The translations under genes were made by a program, and so were the position numbers. From Phycisphaerae bacterium (GTDB lineage Bacteria > Planctomycetota > Phycisphaerae > JAAYCJ01), in the NCBI GenBank assembly GCA_015486815.1, contig WFQY01000131.1:1-6245 (forward strand): a stretch of 6,245 nt of DNA, read 5' to 3'. This document shows, in pieces, positions 1-6,233 of the stretch (positions are counted from its first letter, which is position 1; each line of letters begins with the position of its first letter). The notes under the pieces are model-generated. The model saw only the letters and a program-made list of their open reading frames with translations. It was not told the DNA's origin and searched no databases.

Positions 1-1
1 A

Positions 2-1063
2 CAGGCGCCTGCGTGGCTGTTTAAGAAAATGATTCGGCTGGCGGGTGTGTTGTGCGAGATTATCGTCGTCGAGTTTGGCTCAAAAGAGCTTTTGGAACGC
101 TTGGCAGATCCGTTTTGGTTTCAGGCGTTCGGGTGTGTACTCGGATTCGATTGGCATTCAAGCGGACTAACCACCGTTACGTGCGGAGCGGTCAAAGAGG
201 CATACAAAAGAATGGGAGATGATTTGGGGATATACGTAGCGGGCGGAAAGGGCGGGGTCTCACGCAAAACACCAAGCGAGATAAGCGAGATCGCATCGAG
301 ACGTTCGATAAGCGTCGGCGAAAGACTCATCTATGCAAGTAAGTTGTCAGCTAAAGTTGATTCGTCAGCTGTGCAGGACGGCTATCAGCTATATCATCAT
401 TGCTTCTTTTTCGATGATGCGGGCAGGTGGACGGTCGTTCAGCAGGGAATGAATGAGAACAATCGATACGCAAGACGATATCATTGGTTTGCACAGGGGA
501 ATATCGATTTTGTCAACGAGCCACACAGCGGAATCATTACCGATAGGCAAATCAAAAATGTTTTGAATATGGTAGCAGCGGATTCGGATAAAGCTCGCGA
601 AAAGGCGGTCGAAATCTCGAAAGAAGACCCCGAGAAGATACACGACGGAATTGTCGCTGAAGATAATCTGTTTATGCCTGCTCATCACGAAGTCAAGCTC
701 GGCGGGCTTGAGGCAAATCAATTGCGGAAGATGATGTATAAGATTAGGGAAAGTCAGCCGGCAAATTTCGAGCAGATGCTCGGACTTCGGGGAGTAGGGC
801 CAAAGACAATTCGCTCGTTAGCTTTGATAGCGGAGCTTGTCTATAATACCCCCGTCTCGCACAACGACCCTGCGAAATTCAGTTTTGCTCACGGTGGAAA
901 GGACGGACATCCGTTTCCTGTCGAGCGAAAGCTTTATGATGATAATATTGCGTTTTTGGAAGAGATTCTGCTGCGCGCGAAATTTAATCCGAACGAAAAA
1001 GACAACGCATTGCGCCGATTGCAACGATATTTAGGATCAAAAAATAAAAGCCCACGTCTGTAG
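2..1063 (+). CDS. DUF763 family protein, 5'-truncated by the window edge
   Basis: The gene has no experimentally defined function that I know of; it is recognised as the DUF763 (COG1415) family, best known from archaea and scattered in bacteria. The reading frame is open from base 2, and the residues before the first ATG (position 29) read QAPAWLFKKM, matching the family's N-terminal 'G-x-aPxWLFxxM' block. That ATG is therefore internal and the real start lies upstream. Numbering the 353 visible residues from base 2, the family hallmark FGCVLGFDWHSSG is at 43-55, AGGKGGVSRKTP at 80-91, a helix-hairpin-helix-like LRGVGPKTIRSLALIA at 262-277, and FAHGGKDGHPFPV at 295-307. The hairpin motif suggests DNA contact, but this is inference. 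There is no signal peptide or membrane segment in the visible part, so it is probably cytosolic. It converges on the replication-related cluster and shares only a terminator with it. The family call is firm; the function is unknown. Confidence 0.88.
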   Translation, partial: QAPAWLFKKMIRLAGVLCEIIVVEFGSKELLERLADPFWFQAFGCVLGFDWHSSGLTTVTCGAVKEAYKRMGDDLGIYVAGGKGGVSRKTPSEISEIASRRSISVGERLIYASKLSAKVDSSAVQDGYQLYHHCFFFDDAGRWTVVQQGMNENNRYARRYHWFAQGNIDFVNEPHSGIITDRQIKNVLNMVAADSDKAREKAVEISKEDPEKIHDGIVAEDNLFMPAHHEVKLGGLEANQLRKMMYKIRESQPANFEQMLGLRGVGPKTIRSLALIAELVYNTPVSHNDPAKFSFAHGGKDGHPFPVERKLYDDNIAFLEEILLRAKFNPNEKDNALRRLQRYLGSKNKSPRL

Positions 1064-1087
1064 ATGGTAAACGTGAGTTTTTGTTTT
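1046..1087. terminator. Probable bidirectional intrinsic terminator
   Basis: The arms AAAAGCCCACGT (1046-1057) and ACGTGAGTTTTT (1071-1082) can form a 12-position stem with one G-U pair and one C-A mismatch, around a 13-nt loop. On the + strand the stem runs into TTTTTGTTTT. Read on the - strand, it runs into TTTTATTTTTT. It lies between convergent genes, so it can end both the DUF763 transcript and the five-gene - strand transcript. The DUF763 stop codon (1061-1063) falls inside the loop, so the left arm is coding sequence. The structure was found by eye; no folding energy was computed. Confidence 0.72.
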
Positions 1088-1100
1088 GCAGGAGTCTAAT

Positions 1101-1517
1101 TTACAGATAAAGATTAGGAGAATTTTGCAGCGAAAAATCTATCTGTCCGAGACAATTAAACTCTATCGCGAAATCGAAGACATTATCAAAATCTTCGATT
1201 TTATCCTCATCCGTCTTTGCCATCCAACCGGCTTCAACCATCATAAACACAATCCTGCCGAAATCCATCGTCCCCGTGATATTCCACTGCTTAAGTACCG
1301 TCAGTGCCATCATACCCCATTTGTGAATAGCATAATCCTTAAGCCCGAAACATAATTGACGACCCGTTATATGGCAGGTATCCGTATGAGAACCTTTTCC
1401 TTCTTTTCGAATCGTATATTGAAGACCCTCGCGAACAAATACGAATGCTTCCAGGGGGTACCGCCCCGACAGACGAGAAAGCTCTTCCAACGACTTAAGT
1501 GAATGCTTTTTACTCAT
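1101..1517 (-). CDS. Minf_1886 family conserved hypothetical protein (Planctomycetes/Verrucomicrobia type)
   Basis: This 138-residue protein resembles the Minf_1886 / TIGR04138 family of uncharacterised proteins largely confined to Planctomycetes and Verrucomicrobia. The recognisable blocks are an N-terminal RYPLEAFVFVREGLQYTI (19-36), then HITGRQLCFGLKDYAIHKWG (49-68), then TVLKQWNITGTMDFGRIVF (73-91), then VEAGWMAKTDEDKIEDFDNVFDF (94-116). No catalytic motif, signal peptide or membrane span is visible, so it is probably a small soluble cytosolic protein. The start ATG at 1517 overlaps the ricT stop in an ATGA arrangement and has the best Shine-Dalgarno in the window (AGAGGA, 7 nt upstream, inside ricT). 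It is the last gene of the cluster, about 20 bases before the terminator. Coupling to ricT hints at matched expression, but no function is known. Confidence 0.82.
   Translation of the reverse strand: MSKKHSLKSLEELSRLSGRYPLEAFVFVREGLQYTIRKEGKGSHTDTCHITGRQLCFGLKDYAIHKWGMMALTVLKQWNITGTMDFGRIVFMMVEAGWMAKTDEDKIEDFDNVFDFAIEFNCLGQIDFSLQNSPNLYL
1514..1517 (-). other. ATGA stop/start overlap between ricT and the Minf_1886 gene
   Basis: The ricT stop TGA (1516-1514) and the downstream start ATG (1517-1515) share bases. Such junctions usually allow termination-reinitiation and indicate co-translation of the two products. Confidence 0.85.
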
Positions 1518-2584
1518 CTATTCTTCCTCTTTCTTCTTCTCCTTGACGAACGTTTCCGTTTGACTGATGTTTGCCCTGAATTTTCTTTCGCTGTATCTGT
1601 TTCTTTCGAAGCAGTATTATTGTCCGCTATAATGTTTATCGGCTTTTGCTCGTCGTTAACTTGCAAAATTTGTCTTTCGCTACGCTCAGGCGGTTGGGCG
1701 GGAGAGAGCTCTTCTACCGGAAAAGTAACTATTCTATCATCATCAAAGGCTACCTGCACTAATTGTGTAATAGCTGAATAATCTCTTACTTTCCCGACGC
1801 CCGCTTCCGTTTGAACGTATGTTCCTATTCGCGGCAGCGCCTTTAGAAGCTCTTCATAGGTTTTCTGTTCATACTGAAGACAACATCTCAGCCGACCGCA
1901 CCGACCGGAAACCTTCGACGGGTCGAGAGTTGCTTTTTGCAGCTTCGCCATCTTCATATTGACGGGTCTGAGAGTTTTGAGAAAGTTCTTACAGCAGCAT
2001 TCTCTACCACATATTTCATAGTCAGCCAATAGCCTCGCTTCATCTCTCGCACCAATCTGTCTAAGTTCAATTCTCGTCTGATATTCGCGAGCTAATTCTC
2101 TCACGAGTTCGCGAAAATCGATTCTGCCTTCAGCGAGGAAATAGAAAATAATCCGCTCACCGCCGAACAGATGCTCGACGAAGACGATTTTCATATTTAG
2201 TCCGAGTCTTTTCGCAGCTTCTATGCAAAATTTTTTCTTTTCGAGTGCATCAATCTCGATATGGTGTGCTTCACGAAGGTCTTGCTCATTAGCTGGTTTG
2301 ACTATCCTTCCCGCATTCGGTTTCAGATAATCCTCGCCGCTATTTTCTACAAATTTCTTTATCTGCTTCGGATCGATACGCAGATATTCGTCAGGCTCGG
2401 AAGTCCTGCAAACGACACGTCCCAGCTCGAGCCCTCTGTCGGTTTCGATAAGAACCTTCACGCCTGGTCTTAACGATTCGTCCGAAGCATATTCAAACTC
2501 TCCGATAAATCCGAGAGCACCGTATCGAATAGCATACTTTTGCTTGACTTCAGCGCCTAATTGTTCGTTAATCTCTGTTGTCAT
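1514..2584 (-). CDS. ricT: RicT/YaaT-like PSP1 domain iron-sulfur protein with basic C-terminal tail
   Basis: RicT (YaaT) in Bacillus subtilis joins RicA and RicF in a cytosolic [4Fe-4S]-containing complex that promotes RNase Y-dependent mRNA maturation; that role is known for the family, not shown here. The PSP1 region covers roughly residues 95-182 and includes the near-invariant stretches FYFLAEGRIDFRELV (147-161) and TRIELRQIGARDEARLL (170-186). Two CGRxxCC cysteine motifs follow, at 192-198 (with an extra Cys196) and 229-235 (CGRLRCC), separated by the typical PVNMKMAKLQ segment; these are the expected cluster ligands. Residues 249-293 look like a small beta-rich domain. A low-complexity extension follows, ending in a polybasic tail (342-356, 12 of 15 residues Lys/Arg). 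The start ATG at 2584 lies 15 nt after holB with only a weak Shine-Dalgarno. Neighbouring holB and tmk match the Bacillus gene order. Neither RicA nor RicF is in the window. Confidence 0.93.
   Translation of the reverse strand: MTTEINEQLGAEVKQKYAIRYGALGFIGEFEYASDESLRPGVKVLIETDRGLELGRVVCRTSEPDEYLRIDPKQIKKFVENSGEDYLKPNAGRIVKPANEQDLREAHHIEIDALEKKKFCIEAAKRLGLNMKIVFVEHLFGGERIIFYFLAEGRIDFRELVRELAREYQTRIELRQIGARDEARLLADYEICGRECCCKNFLKTLRPVNMKMAKLQKATLDPSKVSGRCGRLRCCLQYEQKTYEELLKALPRIGTYVQTEAGVGKVRDYSAITQLVQVAFDDDRIVTFPVEELSPAQPPERSERQILQVNDEQKPINIIADNNTASKETDTAKENSGQTSVKRKRSSRRRRKRKNR
1525..1530 (-). promoter_or_regulatory. Ribosome binding site of the Minf_1886 family gene
   Basis: AGAGGA on the - strand lies 7 nt before the ATG at 1517 and is embedded in the last codons of ricT. 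It supports this start and suggests that the downstream gene can be initiated by ribosomes finishing ricT as well as independently. The other starts in this cluster have weaker or no such signal. Confidence 0.6.
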
Positions 2585-2599
2585 CTCAATCTATTCAAC

Positions 2600-3691
2600 C
2601 TATATAATCCTATATAAAACATCCGTTATCAATAAATTCTGATTCACATTTGCATTTATCCTGTCCTGTGATTCTCCGATAAGCTTGATTTTTAATCCAA
2701 GCTCATCAAGGTTGTATCGTTCAGCAAGCCATTCGACAAATTCCATATATTCACTATTAATAAGTGTGTCCTTGTCAAAATCAAGCTTATATCTTATTGC
2801 GTCGCGATAGAATGCGCTCACCATAGTAAGCATTAGCTTAAGTGCTGTGCGATTAAGCTCAGACTCCGATGACTTTGCTTCGAATTGTTCGCTTTGAATT
2901 TCAGCGAGTCTCGAAGCCAACAATTTCGCTTCGTTAATCAACCATTGAGCAAAATCATCGACATCAGCTGCCCTGATGTGTGCAAGCTCATCCGCTATCC
3001 TTCTGTTTATATCATAGGCATCTAATCGCAATAATTCCAATACTGTTCCTAATTGTCCCGGTGCAAATTTTGACAAAAACTCCGCCTGCTTATCGTCCGT
3101 ACCGTTTTCTATCAGTTTATCGTACACAAACTTTTGTGGTAAAAGCTCGAATTTAAGTGTCTGTGCTCGCGAACGAATAGTAGGCAGAAGCGTACTGACT
3201 TGTTCCGTTATCAAAAATAGATATGTCCGTGCGGGCGGTTCTTCGAGAGTTTTCAATATCGCATTCTGAGCTGCTCGTGTCATACGGTCAGCCTGATATA
3301 CTATAAAAACCTTACCTTTTTTGAGATATGGCTTTAAAGCTACCTTTTCTATCAATGCTGTCCTTATCACATCAATACCAAGGTCAATAGCTTTGTGTTC
3401 CTTCTTACCGGGAATCAATGTTATAAGCTCTTTGTAAACCGGATGCAAATCGGGATGGGTCTGAGCGTCAACGAGTTTGCAAGAGCTACACACTCCGCAG
3501 GAATCGATAATGTTGTTTTTCTCGATAGGATTATCACAAAGTAGTATCTTTGCAAATTCCATTGCGGTCGATGATTTGCCCACCCCTCGCGGGCCAGCCA
3601 AGATATATGCGTGCGAAAGTCTCTCGTGTGCAAGTGCTTGCTGAAATATGTCGATAGCTTGTTGCTGATATTGTATGTCAGAAATCGACAT
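2600..3691 (-). CDS. holB: DNA polymerase III delta' subunit (clamp loader)
   Basis: HolB is the delta' subunit of the clamp loader that opens and places the sliding clamp on primed DNA at the replication fork. The 363-residue protein has the AAA+ layout: Walker A GPRGVGKSS at 33-41, a zinc module with Cys52, Cys65, Cys68 and Cys71 (CGVCSSC), the strand KVFIVYQADRM at 127-137, LKTLEEPP at 146-153, and TIRSRAQ at 171-177. The last block is the SRC motif with its arginine kept (Arg175) but the usual cysteine replaced by alanine. The C-terminal half (about 185-363) is helical and weakly conserved, as in other delta' proteins. The length and the degenerate Walker B acid favour HolB over the longer DnaX. 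The start ATG lies 14 nt inside the end of tmk, with GGAG at 3705-3702 spaced 10 nt away. ricT follows 15 nt after its stop. Confidence 0.92.
   Translation of the reverse strand: MSISDIQYQQQAIDIFQQALAHERLSHAYILAGPRGVGKSSTAMEFAKILLCDNPIEKNNIIDSCGVCSSCKLVDAQTHPDLHPVYKELITLIPGKKEHKAIDLGIDVIRTALIEKVALKPYLKKGKVFIVYQADRMTRAAQNAILKTLEEPPARTYLFLITEQVSTLLPTIRSRAQTLKFELLPQKFVYDKLIENGTDDKQAEFLSKFAPGQLGTVLELLRLDAYDINRRIADELAHIRAADVDDFAQWLINEAKLLASRLAEIQSEQFEAKSSESELNRTALKLMLTMVSAFYRDAIRYKLDFDKDTLINSEYMEFVEWLAERYNLDELGLKIKLIGESQDRINANVNQNLLITDVLYRII
3678..3691 (-). other. 14-nt overlap of the tmk 3' end and the holB 5' end
   Basis: The holB ATG (3691-3689) begins before the tmk stop TGA (3680-3678), in a different frame. 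The overlap shows the two genes are on one transcript and probably translationally coupled. The putative holB ribosome binding site lies within tmk codons. Confidence 0.85.
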
Positions 3692-4328
3692 CTGCCAGTG
3701 TCTCCAGAATTTTTCTATGCACCGATTTTATGGTACCTTTCGAGTTTATTATCTCGATGTGTCCCGGATATATCTCTGGCATAGAAAGAAAAATTTCTCT
3801 TACGCGTTTATGAAATGTCAGGCCGCGATTTTCCATTGCATCGAATTTTCTGCCACTTATACGTTTCAACCCCGTTTGGGCGCTGACATCGAGGATGATA
3901 GTAAGGTCAGGCCAGGTGTTTTGAGTTGCGTATCGTGCCAGCGAGATGATTTTTTTTATATTCTCGCCACACGCACCCTGATATGCGCAGGTAGAAGTTA
4001 CATATCTGTCAGCTATCACTGTTTTGTGTGCAGAAAGGGCAGGAACGATTTTTTGGCTAACGAGCTGCGCCCTGCTGGCCATAAATAACAACGTCTCGCA
4101 TCGTCTATCGAGCGGAGAATATTTCTCATCGAGTAGAATTTTCCGTATAGCTTCGCCCGACCGCGTATCACCCGGGTCTCTGACCGTTAATATATCAACT
4201 CCTGCCTGCATCAATTTTTCTGCGAGCAGTTTTTGTTGAGTGGTTTTACCACATCCGTCAGGACCATCGAGTACTATAAACTTTCCCCGTAACTTTTCAG
4301 CTATTTTCTCAAGTCTGCGTTTATCCAT
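3678..4328 (-). CDS. tmk: Thymidylate kinase (dTMP kinase)
   Basis: Thymidylate kinase phosphorylates dTMP to dTDP with ATP, an essential cytosolic step of dTTP synthesis. The 216-residue protein is of normal family length. Visible motifs are the P-loop LDGPDGCGKTT at 20-30, RDPGDTRSGEAIRKILLD at 50-67 (the family's REPGGT...GE.IR.iLLd block), the DRY motif in ADRYVTSTCAYQG at 106-118, the strand PDLTIILDV at 140-148, and an Arg/Lys-rich LID from about 155 to 176 (KRISGRKFDAMENRG...RVR). The REPGGT glutamate is Asp51 and its second glycine is Asp54; both changes are conservative enough for an active enzyme but worth noting. The start ATG at 4328 lies 6 nt after the membrane-protein stop, with no clear Shine-Dalgarno, so coupling to the upstream gene is likely. 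The 3' end overlaps holB. Position next to holB and ricT agrees with the Firmicutes gene order. Confidence 0.94.
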   Translation of the reverse strand: MDKRRLEKIAEKLRGKFIVLDGPDGCGKTTQQKLLAEKLMQAGVDILTVRDPGDTRSGEAIRKILLDEKYSPLDRRCETLLFMASRAQLVSQKIVPALSAHKTVIADRYVTSTCAYQGACGENIKKIISLARYATQNTWPDLTIILDVSAQTGLKRISGRKFDAMENRGLTFHKRVREIFLSMPEIYPGHIEIINSKGTIKSVHRKILETLADVDF

Positions 4329-4334
4329 AAAATA

Positions 4335-6233
4335 TTAAACTTGCCCAGTAGAATTATCATTATCATCCGGTTTGGATTCATTAGATTCGCTATCTTCTTT
4401 TGGAGTCTCGTCAGTCTCGGATTCTTTTTTGTCTTCGTCCGAGCTGACGGTTTCCGCTTGATTAGTTTGGTTACCCTCGCTCGATGTCTCCTCTTCGGTA
4501 ACTGAATCATCTTCTTGTGGCTTTTGTTCTTCGGGACCAGCGGTTTCCTGTACGAGAGGTTGAGTTTCAAACTCATCGACGTAAACCTCATCCATCTCGG
4601 TTGTGTCGATATCTCTTCTTAGCAGAAGATATATCAACGTATATCCGCAGAAGAAGAAACTTATCGCAAAGGCAATTACCAACCCTACCAACAGAAACAC
4701 CCATATCGCAATGAAGAAGCTACCGAGCGCTTCGGAGGCGCTAACAGGAAATACGAAAAATCGCCCGAAAAATGGTCCCGAAAATGTCGGAGAAAACCAC
4801 ATCGCTTGTAACTTGCCGAGCGGAGCAGCGTAGCTTGCAGCGTCGAAATTCATCGTAATGCCCGTTATTACTGATGTGGCACTGAATACAAGCGCGATAA
4901 ATAGCTTAACGAAGATAAAGCAAAGCGTCCCGTAAATAGCTGTTACAAGTGTATAAAATATCGTCTTCCACGGACGAGCATAAACGTAACTATAGCAACG
5001 GCTGAAGGCATCGAAGGCATCGGAACCTTCGACAGCTATCGTCGGATACATCAGCCCTATGCCACCTATCGCACCGACAATAACCAATGCAAGCACAAAC
5101 CCGATAGCCAGCGGAATAATAAAGACCGCTCCGATTGTAAGCTCACCGATAAACGGTATCGCACCGATAAGTCCGAGAACCATCAATACGATACTACAGC
5201 CAACGATGAACGCTATTGGCATCAGCGGCGCGGTAAAGAAACCGGTAAATTTCTGCTTTGCAAATGCGAATGCTTCTTTAATCGGGATTTTTTCATCACG
5301 TGTGGAGTGCAGAGCTGCTATTCTGCAGATTGCTCCACCTGCGATCGACCAAACACCTATACAGAACAGCGTATATATAATGAAATAGATATAATGAACG
5401 CGAACAAACCAGCCTAATCCTGCGAATGTCAGGCCAAGTGTCTTAACCAGCCCGGGAGGTGTATCGGGTGTGGTGTCAAACGACTTGAAGTCCTTATTGA
5501 AAAATAGCTTAGCTGACAGCACCGAATCGACAGCGGAATTGAACATCAGGATGCCATAAGACAGAGATGCTTGAAATATTCCGAGTCCCTGTAATTGCTC
5601 AAGTCGTTCAGCGGTATCTGCCAGAGATATTGTTTCCATAAGCTGTTTTCTGTCCCGCTGAACGTCGCGAAGGTCTTTGATTTTATCTTTGGCGCCCGGG
5701 TCGATTGCTACTACCGTACGGATTGCCTGATTGAGATTAATTGGCAGTACCATAGAAGCTACACGTGAAGACTTCAATATCGAGATTCTAAGAAAATTAT
5801 GGGCATCGTCGAGTTTTTGCATATTTTCTTCATATTCTCGCTCGATAGTATCTTCCAGATTACCTTTTGCCTTGGCTCTTTTTTGTTTGTATTGCGATTT
5901 TATAATCTTTTTTGTGGTCTGATATCGTTCGTTCAACAGCTTAATGCTGCTTTCCTGCAATGTTTCGAGTTTATCCATCAAAGCGTCGAGAGCCTGACCA
6001 TTACGTATCAATTGAGATGCTTGGTCGGGCTTTTTGTTAAGATATTTAACAACAGCTGATTTTAGAGCATTGCGATTGTTAGCTATCGCTTGACGACGCC
6101 AGCTCGAAAAATCCACCATAGTGGTAGATGTAATGAATCTCTGAATCTCATCAGCAGGTAGCCTGAGAGAATAGTACGGCTTCTCCACTACAACCTGCCT
6201 TCCGGAAAACCAGTCCAGAAATCTCCCGCCCAT
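4335..6233 (-). CDS. Multi-pass membrane protein with coiled-coil N-terminus and acidic C-terminal tail, function unknown
   Basis: I do not recognise a named family; similar large membrane proteins occur in planctomycetes, by recollection only. Numbering from the ATG at 6233, residues 1-280 are soluble and charged, with a probable coiled coil at about 82-150 rich in Glu, Lys, Arg and Gln. Five hydrophobic blocks follow at about 281-306, 335-359, 364-397, 424-450 and 504-538; the third and fifth are long enough to be double or tilted spans. A conserved-looking loop, DAFDAFSRCYSYVYARPW (405-422), precedes the fourth block. Residues 541-632 are low-complexity and strongly acidic: 33 Asp/Glu against 5 Lys and no Arg. 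No signal peptide is seen. The frame stays open from the ATG to the window edge and no ribosome binding site is visible in those 12 bases, so the true start may lie further upstream. It is the first visible gene of the cluster, 6 nt before tmk. A scaffold or membrane-organising role is only a guess. Confidence 0.78.
   Translation of the reverse strand: MGGRFLDWFSGRQVVVEKPYYSLRLPADEIQRFITSTTMVDFSSWRRQAIANNRNALKSAVVKYLNKKPDQASQLIRNGQALDALMDKLETLQESSIKLLNERYQTTKKIIKSQYKQKRAKAKGNLEDTIEREYEENMQKLDDAHNFLRISILKSSRVASMVLPINLNQAIRTVVAIDPGAKDKIKDLRDVQRDRKQLMETISLADTAERLEQLQGLGIFQASLSYGILMFNSAVDSVLSAKLFFNKDFKSFDTTPDTPPGLVKTLGLTFAGLGWFVRVHYIYFIIYTLFCIGVWSIAGGAICRIAALHSTRDEKIPIKEAFAFAKQKFTGFFTAPLMPIAFIVGCSIVLMVLGLIGAIPFIGELTIGAVFIIPLAIGFVLALVIVGAIGGIGLMYPTIAVEGSDAFDAFSRCYSYVYARPWKTIFYTLVTAIYGTLCFIFVKLFIALVFSATSVITGITMNFDAASYAAPLGKLQAMWFSPTFSGPFFGRFFVFPVSASEALGSFFIAIWVFLLVGLVIAFAISFFFCGYTLIYLLLRRDIDTTEMDEVYVDEFETQPLVQETAGPEEQKPQEDDSVTEEETSSEGNQTNQAETVSSDEDKKESETDETPKEDSESNESKPDDNDNSTGQV

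Noticed and set aside
29..31. ATG at 29 as the start of the DUF763 gene
   Set aside because: The in-frame residues before it continue the conserved family N-terminus (APAWLFKKM), so this methionine is internal.
389..721. A 110-codon - strand frame opposite the DUF763 gene
   Set aside because: It is antisense to strongly conserved DUF763 sequence and has no recognisable domain.
1503..1781. A + strand reading frame with a hydrophobic start, like a signal peptide
   Set aside because: The hydrophobic run is the complement of the Arg/Lys-rich codons of the RicT tail; it is a by-product of that composition.
3675..4088. A 137-codon + strand reading frame opposite tmk
   Set aside because: It lies antisense within tmk, whose motifs are unmistakable, and its translation shows no recognisable domain.
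4301..4591. A very basic 96-residue frame on the - strand resembling a ribosomal or nucleoid protein
   Set aside because: It is a shifted reading of the acidic-tail codons of the membrane protein and the start of tmk; the in-frame reading is continuous with the large gene.
5000..5030. A short tandem repeat (GGCATCGAA-like units)
   Set aside because: It encodes the DAFDAF segment of the membrane protein; two copies in coding sequence need no separate explanation.
5059..5388. A 109-codon + strand frame rich in Pro, Ile and Ala
   Set aside because: It mirrors the hydrophobic codons of the membrane spans on the opposite strand; its composition is that of an antisense artefact.
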